Shown here piece after piece: positions 10,099-16,804 of a DNA stretch of 64,000 nucleotides (positions are counted from its first letter, which is position 1; each line of letters starts with the position of its first letter). The DNA is from Streptomyces sp. FIT100 (lineage in GTDB: Bacteria; Actinomycetota; Actinomycetes; Streptomycetales; Streptomycetaceae), in NCBI RefSeq assembly GCF_024584805.1, contig NZ_CP075715.1, positions 2,654,001 through 2,718,000 on the forward strand, written 5' to 3'. The translations under genes and the position numbers were made by a program. Under the pieces are notes generated by a model. It had not been told where the DNA came from. It did not search any database and saw only the letters and a program-made list of their open reading frames with translations.

Positions 10099-11090
10099 CG
10101 GAGACGACGACCACTCTGGCGGAGCTGGAGCGGCGGGCAGCGGCCCGCCGCGACCGGCCCTCGTACGGGCACGACGCCCTGATCGCCTGCGACCGGCTCG
10201 TACGGATCTTCGCCACCGACGGTGTGGAGGTGCAGGCGCTCCAGGGCCTCGATCTGCTCGTCCAGGAGGGCGAGTTGATGGCCCTGGTCGGCGCGTCCGG
10301 CAGCGGCAAGTCCACCCTGATGAACATCCTCGCCGGCCTGGACGTCCCCACCGCGGGTGCCGCGCGCGTCGCGGGCTGCGATCTGCTGGGGATGGACGCC
10401 GAGGTGCGGCTGCGCTACCGCCGTGAGGTCGTCGGCTTCGTCTGGCAGCAGACGGCGCGCAATCTGCTTCCCTATCTGACGGCGGCCCAGAACGTGGCGC
10501 TGCCGATGCAGTTGCGCGGCCGCGGTGGCAGCAGCCGTGGTCGCGGCCACGGTCTCGGTCTCGGTCTCGGCCGTACGAAGGACAAGGCGCGCCGCGCGGA
10601 GGAGCTGCTGGCGCTGCTCGGGGTCGCCGACTGCCGTGACCGGCGTCCCCAGCAGATGTCCGGCGGCCAGCAGCAGCGCGTCGCGATCGCCGTCGCCCTC
10701 GCCAACTCCCCCTCGGTCCTCCTCGCCGACGAACCGACCGGCGAACTCGACTCGGCCACCGGCGAACAGGTCTTCGCCGCGTTCCGCCGCGCCAACAAGG
10801 AACTCGGCACCACCATCGTGATCGTCACCCATGACCAGTCCGTCGCCGGCGAGGTCCGCCGCACCGTCGCCATCCGGGACGGCCGCACCTCCTCCGAGGT
10901 CCTGCGCCGCACCGAGATCGATGCGGAGGGCCAGGAATCGGTGGTGGCCCGCGAATACGCGACCTTGGACCGCGCCGGCCGCCTTCAGCTGCCCGCCGAC
11001 TACACGGCGGCCCTCGGCATGGAGCACCGCGTCATGCTGGAGCTCGAACCGGACCACATCGGCATCTGGCCGGACGCTGCGGACCGCTAG
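10095..11090 (+). CDS. MacB/LolD-type ABC ATPase with AbrB-like tail
   Basis: 331 aa; the start is set by the ATGA overlap with the upstream permease. Walker A is GASGSGKST (about 65-73), the signature is MSGGQQQRVAIAVALA (about 188) and Walker B is VLLADEPTGELDS. All are intact, and the LolD/MacB-type 'PTGELDS' supports pairing with FtsX-like permeases. Two oddities. First, a Gly/Arg-rich insertion lies at about 141-164 between the Q-loop and the signature. Second, beyond the normal ATPase end there is a 45-residue tail (about 287-328) with LDRAGRLQLPADYTAALGM. This tail resembles an AbrB/SpoVT swapped-hairpin unit, which could dimerise or regulate the ATPase. The ATPase call is secure; the tail reading is an inference. 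Confidence 0.92.
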   Translation: MTETTTTLAELERRAAARRDRPSYGHDALIACDRLVRIFATDGVEVQALQGLDLLVQEGELMALVGASGSGKSTLMNILAGLDVPTAGAARVAGCDLLGMDAEVRLRYRREVVGFVWQQTARNLLPYLTAAQNVALPMQLRGRGGSSRGRGHGLGLGLGRTKDKARRAEELLALLGVADCRDRRPQQMSGGQQQRVAIAVALANSPSVLLADEPTGELDSATGEQVFAAFRRANKELGTTIVIVTHDQSVAGEVRRTVAIRDGRTSSEVLRRTEIDAEGQESVVAREYATLDRAGRLQLPADYTAALGMEHRVMLELEPDHIGIWPDAADR

Positions 11091-11173
11091 TCGCGACGGT
11101 CCGCTCCCGCCCGCCCGGCGTCTTCAGCAACGCCGGCGATCCGGGCGCGGGATCGGGGCAGGAGCGTCGGCGG

Positions 11174-11199
11174 CCGGGGCCTCAAGGGCGGAGCCCCGG
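11174..11199 (+). terminator. possible terminator hairpin after the ABC operon
   Basis: A 7-bp GC stem (CCGGGGC / GCCCCGG) with a 12-base loop lies 84 bases after the ATPase stop. There is no T-run, as is common in this genus. Confidence 0.35.
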
Positions 11200-11237
11200 T
11201 TCGGGAAGGGCCGGGTGGTGAAAGGCCCCGCCCCAGG

Positions 11238-11290
11238 CGGCCGCGCTCAGGCGGCCTCGCCCAGTCGGCCGCGCTCGGGCGGCCTCGCCC
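11238..11290. repeat. two near-identical 25-bp direct repeats
   Basis: Copies at 11238-11262 and 11266-11290 begin CGGCCGCGCTC and end GGCGGCCTCGCCC, with a single A/G difference. They fill the gap before the convergent gene's stop. Confidence 0.75.
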
Positions 11291-11293
11291 CGC

Positions 11294-11971
11294 TCAGGCC
11301 GGGCTGACCGTCAGCCCGCCCAGCCCACGCGTCCGCACCGCGATCGAGCCGAAGGGCGTCCGCAGCCGCAGCCAGCTGCCCGCGGCGAGCAGCGCAGCCC
11401 CCCGCACCCCCTCGGGCAACGGCCGCAGAAAGCCGAGCGACTGCGCGGCGTGCAGCGCCCGCAACGGCAGTTCCGTCTCCGCCACACTGCGCGACCAGAT
11501 CTCGCGACCGATCCGATCACGCTCGGTCCGCGTCCGCCGCTCCTGCGGCAACGCCTCGTCACGAGCGCGGAACTCGGCGACCGCCGCCGCCACCGCCCCC
11601 CGCATCTCGGGCACGCCGGGCAGCCCCGGCAGCTCCCGCCAGCCGCCGCGCGGCGGCAGGACACCGGTCCACGGCGGACCGGTCACGGCGGCCGGAACGG
11701 CGAGTTCGGCGCCCGCGACGGACTCCAGCAGCTCACCGGCGGAGACGGTGACATCCAGCTCCAGGCCCTCGGCGGGCTCGGCGAGCCGGGCCGTCCTGAT
11801 CGCCAGGACCTCGAACGACGGGGGCCGGCCGAACACGGCGAGCGCCCCGCCGCCGGCCTGGAGCCGGACCGCGGCGGCGCGGTCGTAGTGGATCAGCCGG
11901 CCGAGGAAGGCGGCGAGGTCCGCCGCCTCCCTCGCGTCGGCGAGCCGCAGGGTCTGCACGGGCGCCGTCAT
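11294..11971 (-). CDS. conserved actinobacterial protein of unknown function
   Basis: 225 aa. The ATG at 11971 overlaps the stop of the thioesterase gene upstream (ATGA), so the two are co-translated. The protein begins with a helical segment (LADAREAADLAAFLGRLIHYDRAAAVRLQ) followed by a beta-rich middle that mentions 'GRPPSFEVLAIRTARL'. It also has a helical stretch with many Arg/Glu (FRARDEALPQERRTRTERDRIGREIW) and a C-terminal part ending in a short beta segment (TPFGSIAVRTRGLGGLTVSPA). No signal peptide or membrane helix is seen. I do not recognise the family. The tight link to a hot-dog thioesterase suggests a shared acyl-metabolism role, but that rests on context only. Confidence 0.75.
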   Translation of the reverse strand: MTAPVQTLRLADAREAADLAAFLGRLIHYDRAAAVRLQAGGGALAVFGRPPSFEVLAIRTARLAEPAEGLELDVTVSAGELLESVAGAELAVPAAVTGPPWTGVLPPRGGWRELPGLPGVPEMRGAVAAAVAEFRARDEALPQERRTRTERDRIGREIWSRSVAETELPLRALHAAQSLGFLRPLPEGVRGAALLAAGSWLRLRTPFGSIAVRTRGLGGLTVSPA

Positions 11972-12414
11972 GCCGCGACCGGGTCCTCCACGCCTTCGTC
12001 CAGGTACTCCAGGAGGAAGGACTTCTCCTCGGCGCTGATCCGGCGCGGACGCGCCGCCGACAGGTCGTAGGGCACGACGATCGTCGAGGCCCGGACGTAG
12101 ACCTGCTCCGAGCCGTCGGCGTCCGTGTCCTTGATCTCGTACGCGATCGTCAGCGACGCCGCGCCGATCTTGGTGACCCAGGACTCGACGGTCACCGGCG
12201 CGTGCCGGTGGACCAGCGGCCGTACGTAGTCGATCTCGTGCCGGGCCACGACGGACCCGCCGGAGAACGACGGGGAACCGTCCCCCGGCGCCAGCCGGAA
12301 CATGAAGTCGATGCGGGCCTCCTCCAGATAGCGGAGGAAGACCACGTTGTTGACGTGCCCGAAGGCGTCCATGTCCGACCAGCGCAGGGGGCACTGGTAG
12401 TGATGCCGAGCCAT
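11968..12414 (-). CDS. 4HBT-type acyl-CoA thioesterase
   Basis: 148 aa from ATG 12414. The N-terminus CPLRWSDMDAFGHVNNVVFLRYLEEARIDF is the classical 4-hydroxybenzoyl-CoA thioesterase signature: the Asp of 'DMDAFGHVNN' is the catalytic residue of the single-domain hot-dog family. Later 'HEIDYVRPLVHR' and 'VESWVTKIGAASLTIAYEI' complete the fold. The enzyme hydrolyses acyl-CoA thioesters in the cytoplasm; the chain preference is not deducible. It lies 8 bases downstream of ettA on the same strand and overlaps the next gene by 4 bases, so the three may be one transcript. Confidence 0.92.
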   Translation of the reverse strand: MARHHYQCPLRWSDMDAFGHVNNVVFLRYLEEARIDFMFRLAPGDGSPSFSGGSVVARHEIDYVRPLVHRHAPVTVESWVTKIGAASLTIAYEIKDTDADGSEQVYVRASTIVVPYDLSAARPRRISAEEKSFLLEYLDEGVEDPVAA

Positions 12415-12422
12415 GACCGTGA

Positions 12423-14087
12423 TCAGCCCCGGGTCAGCTTCTTGTAGGTGGCGCGGTGCGGACGGGCCGCGTCCGGGCCGAGGCGCTCGATCTTGTTCTT
12501 CTCGTAGGACTCGAAGTTGCCCTCGAACCAGAACCACTTCGATTCGCCCTCGTAGGCGAGGATGTGCGTCGCGACCCGGTCCAGGAACCAGCGGTCGTGG
12601 GAGACGACCACGGCGCAGCCCGGGAAGTCGAGCAGCGCGTTCTCCAGCGAGGAGAGGGTCTCGACGTCGAGGTCGTTGGTCGGCTCGTCGAGCAGCAGCA
12701 GGTTGCCGCCCTGCTTGAGGGTGAGCGCGAGGTTGAGGCGGTTGCGCTCACCGCCGGAGAGGACCCCGGCGGGCTTCTGCTGGTCCGGTCCCTTGAAACC
12801 GAACGCGGACACGTACGCGCGCGACGGCATCTCGACCTGGCCGACGTTGATGTAGTCCAGTTCGTCGGAGACGACGGCCCACAGCGTCTTCTTCGGGTCG
12901 ATGTTCTCGCGGCTCTGGTCGACGTAGGAGATCTTGACGGTCTCGCCGACCTTGATCTTGCCGGAGTCGGGCTGCTCCAGGCCCTGGAGCATCTTGAACA
13001 GCGTGGTCTTGCCGGCGCCGTTCGGGCCGATCACGCCGACGATGCCGTTGCGGGGCAGGGTGAAGGAGAGGTCGTCGATGAGGACCTTGTCGCCGAACGC
13101 CTTGTTGAGGTTCTCGACCTCGACGACGACGCTGCCCAGGCGGGGGCCCGGCGGGATCTGGATCTCCTCGAAGTCCAGCTTCCGGGTCTTCTCGGCCTCG
13201 GCGGCCATCTCCTCGTAACGGGCCAGACGGGCCTTGGACTTGGCCTGCCGTCCCTTGGCGTTGGAGCGGACCCACTCCAGCTCTTCCTTGAGCCGCTTCT
13301 GGCGCTTGGCGTCCTTCTGGCCCTCGACCTTCAGACGCGAGGCCTTGTTCTCCAGGTACGTGGAGTAGTTGCCCTCGTACGGGTGGGCGCGGCCGCGGTC
13401 GAGCTCCAGGATCCACTGGGCCACGTTGTCCAGGAAGTACCGGTCGTGGGTGATCGCGACGACGGTGCCGGCGTACTTGGCGAGGTGCTGCTCCAGCCAC
13501 TGCACGGACTCGGCGTCCAGGTGGTTGGTGGGCTCGTCGAGGAGCAGCAGGTCGGGGGCCTCCAGCAGCAGCTTGCAGAGCGCGACGCGGCGCTTCTCAC
13601 CACCGGACAGGTTGGTCACGGCCCAGTCGCCGGGCGGGCAGCCCAGGGCGTCCATGGCCTGCTCCAGCTGTGCGTCGAGGTCCCAGGCGTTGGCGTGGTC
13701 CAGGTCCTCCTGGAGCTTGCCCATCTCCTCCATCAGCGCGTCGGAGTAGTCCGTCGCCATCTGCTCGGCGATCGCGTTGAACCTGTCGAGCTTGCCCTTG
13801 ATCTCCGAGACGCCGTCCTGCACGTTCTCCAGGACCGTCTTGCTCTCGTCCAGCGGCGGCTCCTGCAGCAGGATGCCGACGCTGTACCCCGGCGACAGGA
13901 ACGCGTCACCGTTCGACGGCTGCTCCAGACCGGCCATGATCTTCAGCACGGTCGACTTACCGGCACCGTTCGGGCCGACCACACCGATCTTCGCACCGGG
14001 CAGGAAGCTCAGCGTGACGTCGTCAAGGATCACCTTGTCGCCGTGCGCCTTGCGCGTCTTGCGCATGGTGTAGATGTACTCAGCCAA
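12423..14087 (-). CDS. ettA: energy-dependent translational throttle protein EttA (ABC-F)
   Basis: 554 aa, as usual for EttA, with a TTG start giving MAEYIYTMRKTRKAHGDK. There are two ABC domains with Walker A GPNGAGKS (about 39) and GPNGAGKT (about 357), signatures LSGGEKRRVALC and LSGGERNRLNLA, and Walker B LLLLDEPTNHLD and LLLLDEPTNDLD. The EttA-type 'arm' and the inter-domain P-site linker, rich in Lys/Arg (KRQKRLKEELEWVRSNAKGRQ), are present, and there are no transmembrane segments. ABC-F proteins bind the ribosomal E site; EttA gates the first elongation step according to ATP/ADP. It is probably the first gene of a run with the thioesterase and the unknown gene. No strong RBS is seen before the TTG. 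Confidence 0.96.
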   Translation of the reverse strand: MAEYIYTMRKTRKAHGDKVILDDVTLSFLPGAKIGVVGPNGAGKSTVLKIMAGLEQPSNGDAFLSPGYSVGILLQEPPLDESKTVLENVQDGVSEIKGKLDRFNAIAEQMATDYSDALMEEMGKLQEDLDHANAWDLDAQLEQAMDALGCPPGDWAVTNLSGGEKRRVALCKLLLEAPDLLLLDEPTNHLDAESVQWLEQHLAKYAGTVVAITHDRYFLDNVAQWILELDRGRAHPYEGNYSTYLENKASRLKVEGQKDAKRQKRLKEELEWVRSNAKGRQAKSKARLARYEEMAAEAEKTRKLDFEEIQIPPGPRLGSVVVEVENLNKAFGDKVLIDDLSFTLPRNGIVGVIGPNGAGKTTLFKMLQGLEQPDSGKIKVGETVKISYVDQSRENIDPKKTLWAVVSDELDYINVGQVEMPSRAYVSAFGFKGPDQQKPAGVLSGGERNRLNLALTLKQGGNLLLLDEPTNDLDVETLSSLENALLDFPGCAVVVSHDRWFLDRVATHILAYEGESKWFWFEGNFESYEKNKIERLGPDAARPHRATYKKLTRG

Positions 14088-14393
14088 GAGAAACCGTCCG
14101 GCAATATGAGAGTGGGCAGATACACCCCATCTTGCCTGACCGCCACCCCAGGAACGAAACCCGTATCGCCGGGCGCCGCCGACCTGCCCCTTCCCGGGTC
14201 ACCCGCGTAGTTGATCGGCCACCGGCCGTTGCCGTCGGCAGCAACGCGTCACCGCGCGGGGCCCACGGAAGGCCCCGCGGAGGGCGGGGGCGGCGGACGG
14301 TGGCCCGCGGCGGTGGAGGGCGGACGGCCCCGGTGGGTGAGGTGTCCGGGGCCGTCGGCGGCGAGGCGTGGTCGGGTGCCTACTGCTCGTGGG
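14088..14393. other. 306-base gap between ettA and the wall-protein gene
   Basis: No convincing gene. The left half should hold the leftward ettA promoter and leader; no consensus hexamers are obvious. The right half contains the hairpin at 14323-14356 that would terminate the wall-protein transcript. Confidence 0.6.
14323..14356 (-). terminator. terminator hairpin of the wall-protein gene
   Basis: A perfect 11-bp stem (GACGGCCCCGG / CCGGGGCCGTC) with a 12-base loop begins 37 bases after the stop of the TQXA gene in its direction of transcription. Confidence 0.6.
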
Positions 14394-15821
14394 TCACTCC
14401 TCGGCGGAGGACCCCTCCGGCGTGGAGCCGGTGGGCGGGGTCTTCTTCTTGCTGACGAACAGGACGGCGGCGCCGCCGATCACGACGAGGGCGATGGCGA
14501 TGCCCGCGATGACGGGGGTGGCGTTCGAGCTGCCGGTCGCGGCGAGGTTCTCGCCGCCCGAGGTGCCGCCCGCGGAAGCGGGGCTCGGCTGGGAGGACGG
14601 CTGCTCGGGGGCCGGGCCGCTGCTGCCGGTGGTCTTGCAGTCCAGTACGCCCTTGAAATTCTTGGAGAACCCGCCGGGGCCGGTGATCGTGAAGTCGTAC
14701 GCCTGGTCCTCGGGGACAGGAACGGTGACCGTGCGGGACTCACCGGCGGCGACGGTGTGCTTGAAGCCCATCAGCTCGAAGCCGAACGGCTCGTCGCCCT
14801 TGTTCGTGGCCGTGAGGTCGATGCCGCCCTTGGCGCAGTTCTTCTCCGCGGACAGCGCCGGGATGGGGCCCGCCTTGGCCCAGGTCGCCGAAGCGGTCGC
14901 GGAGACGGTGGACTGGCTGGATCCGGCGAGGATCTGGGTCTGGCTCCTGGTCACCCCGGCGAACGCCCGGCCGACCGGCACCGACGTGGTCGCCTGGACG
15001 GTCAGCGAGGCGGAGCCGTCAGGAGTGCCCGAGGGTATGTCGAAGTAGAGCCGGCTGCCGTCGGCCGCGGTCGTGACGGGCTTGCCCGCCTCGTCGGTCA
15101 CCGTGACGCCACTCGCGGTGGCGTCGGCGGGCGGGACCACCGTGACCTGGTCGGCGTCGGTGCGGACCGTGACCGGACCGAGGCGGCCGCCTGCCTTCCC
15201 GGAGACCGCGTTCGGCTCCAGGCTCAGCGAGGCCCGGGGCTCCTCGACGTCCTTCGCCTGGTCCTGCAGCCAGTCGGCGAGCTTCTCGGCGGCGGGGTCG
15301 AGCGCCTCGACCTCGGCGCCGTCCGAGTAGCGCCAGATGGCGACCTGGGTGCCCGCGGCGGCGGTCCGCTCGGTGAGCGGGCCGGTGCCCGCGCGGTCGG
15401 CGAGTCCCGTGAGGTCGTCGACCTGGGGGTAGGAGTGCTGCAGGATCCAGCGGATCCTGCCGGCGTTCTCGTTGGCGCCGAGAGAGGTCTGGTCCCAGGG
15501 GGTCTCCAGGTACTTGGCCTGCTCCTGGGTGGGGTTGTGGATGTCGATGCAGTACGTCTTGAGCGTGCCGCCGCCGTCGACGGTCATCTCGAAGAGTCCG
15601 GCGGGCAGTTCCTGGTCGCGGCCGCCGTCGTGGAGCACGGCGCGGTCGAAGATGGTCAGACCGTCGAGCGTGGCCGACGCACCGCCCGAGTGCTGGGGGG
15701 CCTCGTCGGCGAGGGCCGGTCCCGCGGTGACGATCGCGCCCGCGGCGAACAGCCCCGACACGAGAGCCGCCATGGCGAGACGGGCGGCTCCCCGCCCACG
15801 TACAGAGAACGCAGAAAACAC
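14394..15821 (-). CDS. sortase-anchored thioester (TQXA) cell-wall protein
   Basis: 475 aa from GTG 15821, chosen because a strong GGAGGGG lies 6 bases upstream. A signal peptide (about 1-38, ending GPALA-DE) precedes a thioester domain: Cys91 in 'TYCIDIHNP' and Gln159 in the family-naming motif TQVA (158-161) would form the Cys-Gln internal thioester that lets such adhesins bond covalently to a target amine. A middle region of about 230 residues looks like beta-sandwich repeats. The C-terminus carries a Pro/Ser spacer and then LAATG (426-430), the LAxTG sorting motif of class E sortases, a hydrophobic helix and a KKK tail. The mature protein is probably attached to peptidoglycan and displayed on hyphae. 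A long palindrome lies upstream. Confidence 0.92.
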   Translation of the reverse strand: MFSAFSVRGRGAARLAMAALVSGLFAAGAIVTAGPALADEAPQHSGGASATLDGLTIFDRAVLHDGGRDQELPAGLFEMTVDGGGTLKTYCIDIHNPTQEQAKYLETPWDQTSLGANENAGRIRWILQHSYPQVDDLTGLADRAGTGPLTERTAAAGTQVAIWRYSDGAEVEALDPAAEKLADWLQDQAKDVEEPRASLSLEPNAVSGKAGGRLGPVTVRTDADQVTVVPPADATASGVTVTDEAGKPVTTAADGSRLYFDIPSGTPDGSASLTVQATTSVPVGRAFAGVTRSQTQILAGSSQSTVSATASATWAKAGPIPALSAEKNCAKGGIDLTATNKGDEPFGFELMGFKHTVAAGESRTVTVPVPEDQAYDFTITGPGGFSKNFKGVLDCKTTGSSGPAPEQPSSQPSPASAGGTSGGENLAATGSSNATPVIAGIAIALVVIGGAAVLFVSKKKTPPTGSTPEGSSAEE

Positions 15822-15953
15822 AGAATTCCCCTCCGGGCGAGGCCCTTTCACATGGGATGTGGAGGGGGATCGCCTCGCCTGCAGCCTCAAGTGCCCCGTG
15901 GTACTGGGGAATTCTAGAGACGCGGCGCGACCCGATGCCCCGTCATACCTTGA

Positions 15954-15982
15954 GATAACCATTCCGAATCGGAATCGTTATC
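15954..15982. promoter_or_regulatory. 29-bp near-perfect palindrome upstream of the wall-protein gene
   Basis: The left arm GATAACCATTCCGA (15954-15967), central A (15968) and right arm TCGGAATCGTTATC (15969-15982) pair at 13 of 14 positions. It sits 133 bases before the GTG start and inside AT-rich DNA. The size and GATAAC/GTTATC ends recall Fur/Zur-family boxes, but the fit to a specific Streptomyces consensus is uncertain. It is a strong operator candidate. Confidence 0.6.
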
Positions 15983-16034
15983 GCGAACTTGCATCCCCCG
16001 GTGAACTATCGACAAATCTCTACAATCGCAGGTC

Positions 16035-16062
16035 GGGGGTGGGGGGTGGGGGGTGGGGTGGG
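16035..16062 (+). other. G-quadruplex-capable tract
   Basis: Five runs of 3-6 G separated by single T occur on the plus strand, 10 bases beyond the stop codon of the leftward ssb gene. By pattern this is a strong G4 former; its role is unknown (possible transcription pause). Confidence 0.6.
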
Positions 16063-16071
16063 AGCCCGCAC

Positions 16072-16584
16072 TCAGAAGGGCGGCGCCGGGGCGGCGTCCG
16101 GCACCGCACCGGCGGCGACCGGTGCCGGGCCGCCCGGTGCGGCACCGTCGGCCTGCTGCTCACCGGCGTTCGCCGCGCCCGGTGCACCGGACCGCCCTGG
16201 GGACCGGTCCGACGGATACGGATCCCCTTTCGCCGCCCGCCGGAACGCGGACGTACCGCGCGTCAAGTCGTGCCCGGCGGCCACCGCGTCGACCACGGCC
16301 GACGAACGGCGCACCCCGTCCCGCTCCTCCTCGCGCACCTTCAACCGGCCGTGGACGACGAGAGGTTCACCGACCGACACCGAGGCCGCCAGGTTCAGTC
16401 CGAGCGTCCGCGACGCCCACACCGTGTAGAAGCTCGTGGGCCCGTCCGCCCAGAGCTCCCGCAGCCGGTCCCAGCGCCGCGATGTCACGGCGAACCGGAA
16501 TCGCGCGTATCCCCCGCTCTCGGATTCCCGGTACTCCACAGCCGTCGCCACATTGCCCACCAGCGTCACCGTCGTCTCGTTCAT
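16072..16584 (-). CDS. single-stranded DNA-binding protein (SsbB-like)
   Basis: 170 aa from ATG 16584. An OB-fold SSB core is readable: MNETTVTLVGNVATAVEYRE, then ARFRFAVTSRRWD, TSFYTVWASRTLGLNLAASVSVGEPLVVHGRL and a closing strand. The C-terminal half is a disordered Gly/Ala/Pro tail ending APAPPF. That tail lacks the acidic DDDIPF-type tip that recruits repair proteins in the housekeeping SSB, which fits the second SSB of Streptomyces (SsbB, needed for chromosome segregation in sporulation). Its assignment as SsbB rather than another paralogue is an inference. It is transcribed alone, away from the GTPase operon upstream. Confidence 0.85.
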   Translation of the reverse strand: MNETTVTLVGNVATAVEYRESESGGYARFRFAVTSRRWDRLRELWADGPTSFYTVWASRTLGLNLAASVSVGEPLVVHGRLKVREEERDGVRRSSAVVDAVAAGHDLTRGTSAFRRAAKGDPYPSDRSPGRSGAPGAANAGEQQADGAAPGGPAPVAAGAVPDAAPAPPF

Positions 16585-16724
16585 GACGGGTCCCCTCCCG
16601 TTCGTCCCTAACGCGCCGATGCCCGTCCATCCGGCCCCGCGCTGTCCGGTCCCGCGTCGTCCGGTCTCCATGCTGGACCGGCTGCCGGATCCCCGCAGGC
16701 GCCTGTGGACCGGCCGGCGAATGG

Positions 16725-16765
16725 GGAGAACCCCGCCACCCACACGAGTGGGGGCGGGGTTCTCC
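16725..16765 (-). terminator. strong hairpin terminator of the GTPase operon
   Basis: GGAGAACCCCGCC (16725-16737) pairs perfectly with GGCGGGGTTCTCC (16753-16765). It lies 39 bases after the stop of the YfjP-like gene in its direction of transcription. Confidence 0.8.
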
Positions 16766-16804
16766 GAACCACGGCGGGCCAGGACCGGGCACCGGGCACC
16801 GGGC

